A stretch of 64,000 nt of DNA from Vidua macroura (taxonomy: Eukaryota > Chordata > Aves > Passeriformes > Viduidae): assembly GCF_024509145.1 (NCBI RefSeq), contig NC_071575.1, positions 65,930,917 through 65,994,916 of the forward strand, written 5' to 3'. Positions 1-12,169 of this stretch are shown here, piece after piece (within the stretch, counting starts at the first letter, position 1; each line of letters begins with the position of its first letter). Below the pieces are notes generated by a model. The model was not told the DNA's origin. It made no database searches and saw only the letters and a program-made list of their open reading frames with translations. Made by a program: the position numbers and the translations under genes.

Positions 1-2037
1 ATGGAAAAATGAAAAGCCCTTGATTGAGCAACAACTAAAACATCAGTGTTTTATCGACATCATTTTCACTCTACATCCCAAACACTGCACTGGACCAGCT
101 ACTAAGAAAAAAAAATCAACTGTTCCCCAGATGAAACCAGGACAGGTAAAGGCACTGCATCAAAACACAGCACTGGAAAGTGAAGCAGTTCAACCCTCCA
201 AGAACCATGTGGATATGCACACCATCCAAATGTGTGTTACAAAGGTAGAAAGTCAGATTTCAGGAAGGAGAAGGATTAATGCATTTACTTTGTTCTTGTT
301 GCTATTATGGTTTGTTCTGCATCAACAACAATCCCTCATTGCTTTTTTATTCCAGATGCAATAAACTTTTTTTTTTTATGAGAGATTAGTACCTCAACTT
401 TGCTTCTGCATTTCATCAGCCAGAGCAGCTGTTCATTATTTTGTGTATTTCAAAGCAGCAGAGATTATCACTAAAACAGACATCAAAACTTGTGGTGGGG
501 TGAGTAATCATTTCAGCTGTGGGAAAACAGATTTATTTGCTCTCTTAAAATATTGTAAAATGTTCAAATATTTCTTTGACAATGTGCTGTTTTGATTGTG
601 TTCTCTGTCACTTCAGTTTAGTGCACAGGCAGTAGCTGCTACCCTTTTGCTGGTCTGGGAGGTGTTAGAGGCTTGCAGAAAAACCCAGGTGTTGGTTTGA
701 AGAGAAGTCAAGACTCCTGATATTAAAAACACTGTACTAGAATTCCAAAATCCAGATTTTTTTTCTGTCTTCATGTTTTACTTTGCATGAGTCACACGGG
801 TCCAGCTACTTGAGACTTAATCATCTGAGGTCTTTTACATCCTAAATGATTATATGGTTTAAATATACTGAGGAATTAAAGGAATTTGGGTGAATCTAAA
901 GTTTGTTACATATGTCTCCAAAACAAGATAACAGATTTATTTAAGAGTTAGCTGAAAACTTTCACTTGAAAATCAGCATCTTTTACTTGTTGAAATACCA
1001 CAACCTCTCATATAAGAAAGCTAATTAGACGAGCATGAGGAAAACTGGGTTTGAAATCTGTTCATCTGTTCATTTCCAGGGAAGTGTTTATATACTGAGA
1101 CAGTTATTTGTCTTCCTGCCCACAATATTAAAGAACATAAATTAATAAAAATGCAATTTGCCATCAGATGTGGCCAGAGAGTGAAAACAAAGCCCTACTC
1201 CATAAATGTTTTCAAAAGTTAAGTGTCTAGTGTGCTTTTGTTTCAGTATTCACTGAAGTCACAGATCCCCAGAGGAGAGGGGTCTCTTCATTTCCAATTC
1301 ATGAAATCTGAAAATGCAGTAGAAAATACTTGCTTAGAAATTGTATTGATTGGAGAGAATCTTCTCGCTTTCAACTCTTATGATCATCCAATTAAGTGTA
1401 AGAACTGTGTTCACTGTTAACAACAGAAGCCCTGTTGCCTGCTCATGCTGTGCTGCCTGCATGTGTATATAAAAAGAGAAAGATAATTTCTATCCTGCTC
1501 ATTTTCTAAAGACTAAGATCAGCTAAAACCAGCTGTTATACTGGGAAAATAAGGGCAAAGCAGGCTGATAAAGATAGACACCTTGTCAGATGTTCAACTG
1601 TGCATATATATGGGCACCTAAAGTACACAGGCCTGAATAAAATCAAGGATGTAAAAGTACTTCAAGCTAGTAGACTTGAAAATTTTGGTGGAACATATAC
1701 TTAGGGGTCTATACCTTTATGAAGATCTAGTCCAAGACCAGGTTTGTGACAGAAGAAAGATTGTGTTACCCCTATCATATCAAGCATCTTACCCACAGGA
1801 CTATCAAGCATAATATTTTGCTAAAGGGCATTATGAATTTGTCATGGACAAGAAGGAAAAATAAATTCTTGCTACAATGAAAACCCTCACTGATCACTTT
1901 CCTGAGTCAGAAAGTCTTAAAGAATCTACTCTGAAAACTTGGCAACATTCACATGAGCTTTCCTAGCTCTCAGAAGCTTGGGATCAGAAATACTGTTTGG
2001 GAGGTTCCCACCTCTCAGCTCCCTTGTCCCTAATCTG

Positions 2038-2049
2038 CCAGCAGAGGGA
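2038..2049 (+). promoter_or_regulatory. CTCF-like core motif
   Basis: The 12-mer CCAGCAGAGGGA matches the CTCF core CCASYAGRKGGC at 11 of 12 positions; only the final C is replaced by A. A single core match in 64 kb is not strong evidence of binding, so this is a candidate only. Confidence 0.2.
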
Positions 2050-3697
2050 CAGGGACAACACATCCGAGCAACCAGCCCCTCTGGCAGCAAGGTGTAATGA
2101 GCTGAAATCAACTGAGTTTAACACACATCTCTCTATTTTTCACCTCCTGGTTACAGAGTGAGGCAGCTGAGTTTGCAGGTGTCCCCCTTGCAGGCCAGCA
2201 TATGGCTGGAAGATAAGCAGAACGACCCTGCTGGACTTTTGTTCCAGCGTAACTGACCTTCAAAGGATAGGGAATCTCATCACATGGAGCACTGCAAGTC
2301 AGACTGGGGAATGTATCACCTGGACAAAATAGCCTTGGGGGCTGCCTGTCTTTCTGTCTTTTCATTCTTTGTGGTCGTAAATCAAAAGCAGACTTATACA
2401 CTTGTCTCTGAATAATATATTAGGATGGTTTTAAAACATATTAAGCATTTCTCTTCATGAGGGGGTTGAAATTTGGCCAATATAAATTATGAAATCACCA
2501 AGAATATTATTTTCTCTCTCTACTCATTCCTTTATCTCTAAGCAGATTTCATGGCACAGTTCTTTTCAGAGTTCTTTAATTTGCATTCCATGAGAAGAAT
2601 GCATCCTTCCATTCAATCAGGTCAGTGTACTTTGAAAAGTCCAGTCCGTCCAAGCATACAATTTACTTCTCACCATGGTAAGGTATTTGGTTATTTAAAT
2701 GCAATTTAAATTTCTGTCTCCTTCTGGAGTCAACAGGTCAGCTTTATCTGAAAAAAATGTGAGCTTGCAATTAAGTATTAATAACTATCCTGTAGTTAAT
2801 ATAATTTCGTCAATGCAGAAACTAACAGGAATGCTTCTTTTCCAATATCATTCTTATTTCCTCTCTTTTTTTTAATTTATTTTTTAGAAATTATTAATTC
2901 AGAATCTCAGATCTGAATAATCCCTGGTGCGTAGGATGCTAATTCCACAATAATACCACAAATTGAACTTCTTTTGTCCATTTATTGGTTGTCTTGTTGC
3001 ATAAACAAGAAAACTGATAAATTTAATTACTTTTATGAAAATGAAAGGGAACTATTATAATTTTGCTGAAGTGTTAATAGTAGTGCCACTTTAAACTAAA
3101 CTAAAGCATGCCACAGGCTAAGTGACATGCTTGGTAGGGAGCATATCAAGCTTTGGAAGAAAATTCATATTTATTAGGACAACATTAGCATTTTATGGTA
3201 CAGAGATTGATTACCCCACCCTCCACCATCATTTGTTTGTTTCTCACCTGCCATGCAGTTCTCCTTTAGGCTCTTGCATAATTCCCTGTTTCCCAACAGT
3301 AATAATAATTATTTGATTCAATGATAGATTATGTAGTCTGTATGTAATCAAGAGCTAGTAGCAATTAAATTCATATTTAAAGATTTTTAAAAGAATGTTT
3401 ACATGGTAGATTGACAATTACATAGATTAAATATCATGGGTCTTATCCCTGAGGACAGAGAGATAGGGATTTTTGTTTGTGTTTTAATTCTGTAAGGAAT
3501 TCACTATCATTCATATCATGCACATTTTATGGATGAGTTATTAATCAAGCTTCTCCCTTGTTAGTACCACAAGTTTCTTTTGCCCTCGTTAACACTGCTG
3601 TCCAGGTGCAATTTAAGAAGTAATTTTGCCCAGGGTATACTCCCACAGAAATGTAGCTTACTTGTGTAATTCAATTAATTGTCTTAAGGGTTACTTT

Positions 3698-3705
3698 TGA
3701 CGTCA
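3698..3705. promoter_or_regulatory. Full palindromic CRE (CREB/ATF site)
   Basis: A perfect TGACGTCA octamer lies in a CpG-poor AT-rich stretch. CREB and ATF factors bind this palindrome. A retained central CpG in a CpG-depleted neighbourhood is mildly suggestive of constraint, but one octamer is expected by chance about once or twice in a window this size. Confidence 0.25.
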
Positions 3706-6068
3706 CACCATTAGAAGTTAGAGGGAAGTTCACCCCAGAGACTTCTCTGGGAACATCATTTGTCACCAAAATCTCCATTGCTCCTCCACCACAGGTCTAA
3801 TTTCCACAACAGATCAAGGGAAGGGGGAATAAAAAGCATCATATTGCATCCTAAAATAAATGTGAAGGCCATTTTGAATTTGGGTCATGGGTAGCAGTTG
3901 GGCTTTTAACTGTCTCTGAACATTTTTAATGGCACAACTATTCTTAGTCGCTGCATGATTTAATTTAGTGCTTGGGGAACTTAAGGTTGAAAGATACAGA
4001 TGCAGCCCTTGTCTTCTTGTTATATTTGAGGTAAACGATCTAGTTAAGCTTTGGGCATATCCCCATCAAGTCAACTGGCATGACTTCATTGATTTTGACC
4101 AAAGGCATAACAGTTTATATAGCTGAAGATGAAGCCAAGAGTTAGGCCTTAGGTAGAAAGAGATAGGTAAGATCTTTTCTCCCTTGCTTGCCTGAGATTT
4201 TTTTTTTTAACAACATCCCAAAACCAAAGCAAAAGCATCTACTCATTTCATCTCTAAGAGAACATCAGAAGTTAATTTTTGTATTTATATAATGGTTCTA
4301 ACTTGCAAAGAGGTGCACAAGCATTCCTCTTGACTAAGTTCAATGTGAGTCACATCTGCAGGATAAGGTGAAAATCAACTGAATGAACAGAAAATTCTCT
4401 AGTATTCTAACTGGCTGGTAGCTGCAGCTCCAGAGAGCTGTGGGCCTCTGATAATTCCTATGTGTTGCAGATAAGCAGGTAGTTCACATGCTCTGAGGCA
4501 TCTGAAAGGTCACTCCATGCCAGCTTTTAGGTGATTGACACCCCAAATGCCTACATTCAGAACATTTATCTCCCCTCCCAATCAAAGGAGGTCAAATCAA
4601 AATAGCTCATAAAGTCTAGGAAATGAGTCCTCCCATCACTGAGTTCTGCAAGCAGTCAGAAAAACACCACTTAGGAGCTCATCTCCTCCTGTAAACAGGC
4701 TGCACAATCAGGTGTAGCCATCCATGCCGGAAGCCCGGAAAGCTCCCACTCTTCCATCCTGGGATGCTGCTGACTGCAAGTATAGCAAAAACAGCCTCTG
4801 GTAGTACAGTTAATCTTAAGAGTGAAGGACTTGGTGCAGGTTCACTCTGATGAGTGCTTAGAAAAATGACACTTCAGGCTTTGGAATAAAACTCAGGAAA
4901 TAAGGGTTTAGGTACTGGCTTTTTCAGACACTTCCTATGAAACCTCTTGTAAGAATAGGGGATTATTCACACACAAAACTTTAAAGTCAAGAGTGTCAAG
5001 AAATAATTTTACAGAAAAAGTGGTGTGCTGGTTTTTGAACACAGTCGTTTTTCTGCTGAGACCCATGAGGAACAGCTGCCATTAACCATAAATGAAGCAG
5101 GGGAAAGAACAAAGTAGAAATATGTTGCAATTTGAACTAACACAGTTTGTAATCCCAGACTAAGTCAAATTGGTGTGGCCTCTCCATTCCAGAAGTAGGA
5201 TCAAAAAAAGGTTTTAAGATAAGGTGAAGGAGTACAGTAGCTTCGTCCTTATCTTCTTTGCTGATTAGATATCATTATTAAGTTGCCTGATTTGATTTAA
5301 ACACAATAGTTTCTGTCTGCAGGCAGAAATAGGAACCAAAAAACTTCTGAGGTCACTTTGGAGCTTATTGTCTGTGTGCCAGGATGTTTCATGGCTGTAT
5401 TTCCACTTGTCTTTCATACTAGAAATATTTGGGTAATTTAGTCTCCTTGGGATGCCATCTTGTCCAACTTACCACCACACACAGTTGAGACTAAAAGGAT
5501 GAGTTGAAATTTTCTTACATGTGAACACAAAAAACAGGCTGCTTCAGTGCAGCAGCACATAAAGACTGTTTACTTACAAAACACCTAAATGTTATATATC
5601 CTTTGTAAGTCTGTTTAGCCTCTGGGCCGGATCTAGGAAAATGTTTACCTGCTTGCATTCACTCTGAGAGAAATAGAAATCAGGCATGCAAATACTTTGA
5701 TGTATCCATTGCTGTGTTTGATCCACTAGTTTATATAAAAGAGCCATTTTTTATAGGTCTTCCACCTTTTGTACTCCTTACAGGGAAGCCTGAAAAACTA
5801 TGTTTTCAGGCAATCCAGGGGGATTTGAACAACAAGCATTCAATGCTTAAGTTTAAAGTGCTAGACCTTAAAGACAAGCCCCAAAATTCTAGGTCAGATT
5901 GGGTCATCTTGGGACAGACAAGGAAGGAAAGAGAACACCAAGGTCTGAGACATCTAATCAGGCACTGAAATATAGTGGCATCTGAAAATTCAGCAGCTCT
6001 GGGTGGTTAAGATTTCTGTGGAGTTCTCAGAGTAAGGAAGGTGACTCAGAAGAAATTGGAAATGCCAC

Positions 6069-6245
6069 ATGGAATCCTAGATTGGTTTGGGCTGGAAGGG
6101 GCCTTAAAGATCCTCTGGTTCCATCCAACCCTCAGCTGTGGGCAGGGATACCTTCCACAAGCCCAGGCTCCTCTGAGCCCCATCCAACCTGGCCCTGAAC
6201 ACTTCCAGGCTTGGGGCTTCCACAACTTCTCTGGGCAACCCTGGA
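6069..6245 (-). mobile_element. CR1 LINE 3' fragment, minus strand
   Basis: On the minus strand this ends with the usual avian CR1 3' region: a GGTTGCCCAGAG-type block, then a block about a mean score of a group of residues reading as TGGATGGGGC, then TTCCAGCCCAAACC near the 3' end. It is a 5'-truncated tail of about 177 bp, as most CR1 copies are. The two open frames antisense and sense to it are by-products of the element and are not host genes. Confidence 0.85.
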
Positions 6246-7121
6246 CAGAGCAGAAATGAGCCCATTTCTAGAGAGAGGAGCAGATCTGCCTGTCTGCCTT
6301 TGCAGGAAGCAGTGATGCACATGAGTAACCCTGAAAATGTGAGCAGCCCCACAAAGTGACCCATACACTGGAGAATAGACTGGATCCACCTCTCCTAATC
6401 CTGCAGGACAGATATTTTCACCTGAGCTGGTTGCCTGAGGCTGCCTTTGGAAGCAGTGGAGAGGAAAAGGCACCCTCAGAAGTCTCTTCACCTCATCCTT
6501 AGGTAGACGTATAGAAAGGAAGATTCAGGTGAGTAGCTCTCAAACATGCCTCCATTACAAATATCTGTCTTTAATCAGATTAATCTTGCCTATTCTCACA
6601 GTGTCCTCAAACAGAAGCTCAAAACCCAGGGACCCAAGGGAAATCAGGCTTTGCACCTCTGAGTGGTGTGGGAGCTGCCATCTCTCTGTCTGTAGGATTT
6701 GCAGGTGCAGAATGAACATGCCACAAGCTCCCTGTAGCATCCATCAGGTGTAAAAAGCCCTGGAGAAATGGATTTGTGAAAGGTCACAGGCAAAGCAGAT
6801 TTGGATGAGGCTTCACAGCTAAGGCAGGAAATGTTTAGCAAGCAGATAATTATTTCATTGGTGCTTCCCCAGGAGGTGGAGGCTGGCTTATTCCACGCTG
6901 TGCAGCAGCAGGTTCCAGACACATCCAAAATGAGGTGCAGTGAGATGAGATTTTATGAATACCAGAGGAATTTGCATTAGATAACATTTGTATATCTTCA
7001 AAGCCTTAATATCTGCTTGCAAATCTCATTCCCAAATCCCCAAAACACACAAAATTAATTTCATTTGAACAAGTCAAGGCCTTAAAAACTTCAATACTTA
7101 GAAGTCTCCTATACTAAAATA
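6246..7121. other. Unique sequence between two CR1 tails
   Basis: No gene or repeat was recognised. The only notable feature is a 26-bp segment (6503-6528) flanked by a pyrimidine-rich AG acceptor and a consensus CAG|GTGAGT donor on the plus strand. Confidence 0.5.
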
Positions 7122-7276
7122 ACAGGCTGCCCAGACCAGTGATGCAGTCACCATCCCTGGAGGCATTTAAAAGATGTGCAGATGTGGCATTTGGGGACAA
7201 GGAGGCATTGCTGGGTTAATGGTTGGACTCTGTGATCTTAGAGGGCTTTTCCAACCTAAATGATTCTATGGAATGG
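7122..7276 (+). mobile_element. CR1 LINE 3' fragment, plus strand
   Basis: The segment reads in order through a CAGGCTGCCCAGA block, a CCATCCCTGGAGG block, a TTAATGGTTGGACTC block and a TTTTCCAACC block, and ends with one copy of the terminal GATTCTATG octamer-type unit. This is the subfamily tail that carries GGGTTAATGGTTGGACT rather than the more common GTTGGAACTAGATGATC. It is heavily 5'-truncated. Confidence 0.85.
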
Positions 7277-9894
7277 TAAATTTTATCACAAAATCATACC
7301 ATTTTACCATGTTCCCCATGGTAGCAACTTCCACGTTAAAAACAGACAGTATGTATGAAACTGAAAGCATTTGTGTAGGGGAGCATGTGTAAATTAACAC
7401 AGATAGGGTAAAATGGGGTCATTCTGGATCTTGCTCTTTCTATGTTTAAGAAAAGTGTCATTCTGGGGAAAAATGCTTATTAAATAGAAAATCACATTTT
7501 TGAGATGAGTTCAGTTTTATTTTGCTGTGTTTGCTGTATAAGGAGCATCTCAGAGGTTTACAGTAGTAGTGTCTGAGAGAAAATTATTAGGAAACAGTGC
7601 AAATGAAAGGCTGCAAAGTTTATTTTCCATGCAGTCACCTGCATTCTATCCCACTCATTTTCTATCACAGGTATGTATTTAACATAAATATTTGACAGTG
7701 TTTTAGCACTGTAAGAAATCACAAAAACAGAATTTCTTCACAAGAATATGTTTTTGGTGAGAGAATGGCTGTTAGCAACATTAAAATTTGAACATGAATG
7801 TGTCAGAGCAAAACAGTATACAAAAATATTTTCTGCTATTTCTCTAACACTAATAAAACAAAAAAAAACCTCAAAAACATTCTATCTGTAGCTTTTATTT
7901 CCCATTTCACTGTTATTTCTCACATTTCCTATAGAAATATCTACAGTTACATGGAAATAGATTTTAGATTTTACAAATCCTAACCAAACAATTTTTTGCA
8001 TCTCCTTTTTTTTTTTTTTAATTAGACTTAAAAATATACAATTCAACTTTACAGTGCAGACTTTTCAATTTCCAGCTGGCACAAAAAGATTAAATACATG
8101 AGAACATTTAGGATGCAACTCTATAAATCAAGATGATGCTGGTGTGTCCATTCCTGCAGTCCTCTGCTGCCCCGAGGCAAAAAGCAGTAGGGATTTTCTT
8201 TATTCTTTCCTAATCCTCTCAGTTTCAGTGACTGACAGTGCTGGCAGCACGGCAGAGGAAAGGTAGGTTCTGTGGCTGTGCTGTGGGAGCTACAGGGCTG
8301 GAAACCATGGGGCTGCTGAGGTGACATGAAGAGAGGATGGGCATTGCCACAGGGAGCCCTCTGCAGACCCCTCTGACCCCTTCACCAGGTGCATTTGGGG
8401 CTCAGACACATTTAGGGCTCAGACAGACATCATCAATTACAACACCTACAGAGGTGTTCATCTGGCCAAACGTCTGGGGTGCAACCAAGACTCATTTCAC
8501 AATTAGCAGAGGGAGACAGGCAGTTTAAGGATGTGAGTCATCTAACATCCTACATCTAAAAAGAGTTGTCAAAAATGGGTAAGATCAATTACACATCTTA
8601 AATTTAAAAAAAAGGAAAAAAAAAATGTTGCTTCTCTCCATTGAGTATAGCCCATTATCCGAAAGTGGCCAATCCACTTTACCCATTTATGCCATAGATA
8701 TTTCACACTCTTGAGGTCTTATTTTCTGTGCCACAACTCACAGCTGATGTGTCAACTGGTTTTCAGACCTTTTTCATTCTGTCTCAGTTGCTTGGATCAT
8801 AATCTACAGCAACTCAAATCTTTCCTTTGCCTGTCTCATCTGCTTCATCAGTAGCATGCGTTTATCTAGACTAGCAAATTCAGAAAGTTATTCTGACAGC
8901 CACCCTCTGAGCGTGGTGTTGTCTCAAGTACTTAGCAATATGTGTTTACATGCTAGATACAGGTAGTTGGTGTTTGTAATAAATCTGCCAGGCCTTTTGC
9001 AAGCACTTGGTGCCAGTTTTCTTCTTTCTCTAGTTGACCTATGTCAGCAAGTCCCATTGAGCTGAAACCAGATGGAAGTGTCTTTCCTTTGCAGATGTTC
9101 TCAAGCCTTTTTACTCTTTTGTATGCACAGGTTTCCTTTGGGTCTGCCTAGACTGTAGAAGGAAAGAAAGCTAGTTGTAAGCTGTGAAACCACCTAAGCC
9201 TTCATCTTTCTACTGTAGTGCAAAAAAAGCCATATATTGATCAGTCAGGTGTAATAGGTTAGACATTTCACTTCACATTCTCCTGCTTTGCTCCCATAAA
9301 AGCAATTCAGGAAATATGAAACAGAGAGAGAAGAAAAAAAGAGGGGTTTTACTGATAGGGTAATATCTCTGACTCTTTTAATGTTTAGAAGTATGACCAG
9401 AAAGGTGACGAAGTCAGAAATGAAATTGCCAGTCCAAGAAATGAAAGTTCTTTTGAGCAGTGTCAGCAAAGTATTTCCCATTTACTTCTCCACAAGACTT
9501 TCCACAGCAAGCCTTGACAGCTGCATAAGAACTGATGAAGTAAAACCTGTGTGGCTGGACTGATGGAAGAGTTAGCTGCAAGGGTACTTTGATATTCCAC
9601 TAAACTGAACTTATGAGTCCTGGCATCTACCTCACACTTATACAAGTCATTTCAGATGCCAAGCAAATGGCCACAAATATCCATGTCTTCACAAACAGCT
9701 GGGAAGTTCGCCTTCAGTATAGCTCATTTACATTATTCCCCCTTCTGCAGTCAATTGCCTATTGGTTTAGAGACAGGATTTAGGCAATTGCTTTATGATC
9801 TATAAAAGCTTCAGTGTCAGACATTAAACAGGAAGGAGTTTTGAGGTGAAATGTGCAAAAAAAGGCACAACTGTCAGATAGCAATTTTTTTTAC
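7277..9894. other. Unique AT-rich sequence, no gene recognised
   Basis: No gene, RNA gene or clear repeat was seen. There are only short homopolymer runs, for example T at about 8007-8020, and no open frame above 80 codons. Confidence 0.55.
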
Positions 9895-10800
9895 TTTACT
9901 ACCTCAGAAGAAAGCTGGCAGAGTTGGAGGAGCAATAAATAGCCCAGGTATAGAAGATGCACTGAAGGATGTTAAGGCTATAACAGAAAACACAAATTAT
10001 TTTTTTGCATCAGTGTTCACCATAGGCTTTTTTTAGAGGTGATCTGTCTCAAATCTAGCTGTCAAGAGCAAGAATATATAAAAATGTGATAAAATGAACA
10101 ATAAAAAACTTTGAGTCCCCAGTGATAAAGGGATTCAGATATGAAACTGCTGGTCTGTGATCTGTAGCCTTTTTCTTAATTCAGCCCTGTTACCAGAGGA
10201 GCAGAATAAGTCAGCTGTTGTTTGATAGTATTTTGGGGGTGATCTGGAGAAAAAGAGATGAATAAGCCTGTCTATCATATCAGAAAATTGCTAAGAAAAC
10301 TAGCTAGGAATGGCCTTTAGTAATGTGTGGAAAAATCTGTTGGGAATAGGTTCTCCATACAGGGAAAGCTGTGCTGCACATGGCTGCAGAAACTCTTTGG
10401 ATCCTACAAGATACAAGTGACTTGTGTTTGGATCTTTGCAACATTTCTGACAAGTATCCTCATAAAAGACTCTCAAGGAAACTTAGCAAAGACAAGACCA
10501 GGTAGAAGGTGCCTGAAAATGAGGAAGGAAAGGGATTAATGTTCCATTTTCATTATGAAGGAAGACCTCCCTCCCCAGTGAGTTCCCCAATTGTCTGTTC
10601 TGGGACTAATATTGATTAACAGAGTCTGGAAAGGTCTGGAAAATGGTTGACTAATGAGACATGAGACTGTTACTTATATAGAGAGATATTCAGAATAGTA
10701 AAAAGCCAAACTAGCAGCTACAAGGCACAAAAGGATCTCACAATATTGACTGACTGGACAATAAAATGGCAGATGAAAATCACTGTCAGTGAATGTGAAA

Positions 10801-10842
10801 GATTAAACAATGTGCAGATTAAACAATGTGCAGATTAAACAA
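10801..10842 (+). repeat. 16-bp tandem repeat, 2.6 copies
   Basis: GATTAAACAATGTGCA occurs twice without a mismatch, followed by a partial third copy (GATTAAACAA) that runs into an A-rich stretch. It lies within the old CR1 copy and looks like a local duplication. Confidence 0.9.
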
Positions 10843-11315
10843 AAAAAAACCAAACCTCTAGCTCTGCATATAATACAATAGCCTCTAAATTAGCTACTAC
10901 TCCTTATGACAGTTTCTCTGAAAATGCCAGCTCAGCTCCCCTTTGTCAAAATGACAAAGAAAATGTTAGAATTTTTAGGAAAGAATAGGAAAAAAAAACT
11001 AGAAAACTAGTATCATCATTATGGGACTGTAATAATAGGCATTTCTCACACACCTGGAGGTCTCCAAATGGTGGTGTGCTGATCTCAGAAAAAGGGAATG
11101 TAAAGTTAAAAAATAATAGAGAAGGGCAAAAATGTGGACAGAAGCAAATCATGAGAAAGGAAAACTGAATAGCCTGGGATTTTTCAACTTTTATACAGGG
11201 GAAGGGTATGAAAAATTGTCTAAAGCCATGAATAGATTGAAGAGCATGAAGAAGGAAAAAGTATTTGTGGTTTCCCAGAACAAGGTAGACCAGGGTTCTT
11301 GCTGAGGCAGGCTTA

Positions 11316-11320
<5 letters not shown>

Positions 11321-11361
<41 letters not shown>
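11321..11361 (+). repeat. Homopolymer run of 41 A
   Basis: An uninterrupted poly(A) of 41 bases within the degraded CR1. Avian CR1 does not make poly(A) tails, so this is either slippage expansion of a short A run or an insertion tail. On the minus strand it forces a poly-phenylalanine frame that should be ignored. The length is likely to vary between individuals or assemblies. Confidence 0.95.
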
Positions 11362-11364
<3 letters not shown>

Positions 11365-11728
11365 AAGTGTTTTTCACTCACTGACTCTTTTGGTGAGGGA
11401 AATCCCCACAGCAGGGTTTTGTAAAGGCAAACAGAATAATGGGATTAAAAGAAGATTAAAGTCCCTAAAGCACAGGTTGCCAGAAGCCATAAGTGGCATA
11501 TCAAGAGAAAAATGTTCTATTTTGTCCAGTCCCCAAGTTTTTCTAAGTATATGCTACAGGATTAGACAGAATATACTCTCCTTGATGGACACTTGGTGTG
11601 ATCACAAAACACTGTGCTTAGGAGGCTACTTCTGTTCCATGGCCAGGATCTGATAACTGTCACCACATGAGGTGTTCTTTCTACACCATAAGAGAGCTAC
11701 CAGGCCAAAATCCATCTAGAATCTCTAC

Positions 11729-12169
11729 TTTTCTTTTCTTTTCTTTTCTTTTCTTTTCTTTTCTTTTCTTTTCTTTTCTTTTCTTTTCTTTTCTTTTCTT
11801 TTCTTTTCTTTTCTTTTCTTTTCTTTTCTTTTCTTTTCTTTTCTTTTCTTTTCTTTTCTTTTCTTTTCTTTTCTTTTCTTTTCTTTTCTTTTCTTTTCTC
11901 TTCTCTTCTCTTCTCTTCTCTTCTCTTCTCTTCTCTTCTCTTCTCTTCTCTTCTCTTCTCTTCTCTTCCCTTTTCCCTTTTCCCTTTTCCCTTTTCCCTT
12001 TTCCCTTTTCCCTTTTCCCTTTTCCCTTTTCCCTTTTCCCTTTTCCCTTTTCCCTTTTCCCTTTTCCCTTTTCCCTTTTCCCTTTTCCCTTTTCCCTTTT
12101 CCCTTTTCCCTTTTCCCTTCCCTTCCCTTCCCTTCCCTTCCCTTCCCTTCCCTTCCCTTCCCTTCCCTT
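11729..12169 (+). repeat. Composite pyrimidine microsatellite, four motifs in series
   Basis: A 441-bp uninterrupted C/T tract made of four blocks: (TTTTC)n at about 11729-11896, 33-34 copies; (TTCTC)n at about 11897-11966, 14 copies; the heptamer (TTTTCCC)n at about 11967-12113, 21 copies; and (TTCCC)n at about 12114-12169, 11 copies. The plus strand is pure pyrimidine and the minus strand pure purine, so the tract can form intramolecular triplex (H-DNA). The long plus-strand frame across it, rich in Phe, Leu and Ser, is an artefact of the repeat. Confidence 0.97.

Larger units (their letters stand above)
1..6068. other. Unique AT-rich sequence, no gene recognised
   Basis: No open frame here is longer than chance predicts, and no repeat family was recognised. 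The sequence is AT-rich with very few CpG. Two short sites stand out: a CTCF-like core at 2038-2049 and a palindromic CRE (TGACGTCA) at 3698-3705. The part around 2660-3620 is rich in TAAT/ATTA motifs, which may mean a distal regulatory element, but nothing in the sequence proves this. Confidence 0.6.
9895..11650 (+). mobile_element. Old degraded CR1-type LINE copy, plus strand
   Basis: Scattered blocks in the correct order resemble the reverse-transcriptase half and 3' region of ancient amniote CR1. They include TTTGCATCAGTGTTCAC near 10008, an ATATGAAACTGC block near 10140, GGATCTCACAATATTGACTGAC near 10733, ACAATAAAATGGCAGATGAAA near 10758, GAATTTTTAGGAAAG near 10970, GAGAAGGGCAAAAATG near 11120, and a GATGGACACTTGGTGTGA tail near 11583. 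The reading frame is broken throughout, so no protein is made. Both limits are approximate because divergence is high. A run of 41 A sits inside the copy and the long pyrimidine array starts about 80 bp after its end. The match rests on remembered consensus order, not on an alignment. Confidence 0.65.
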
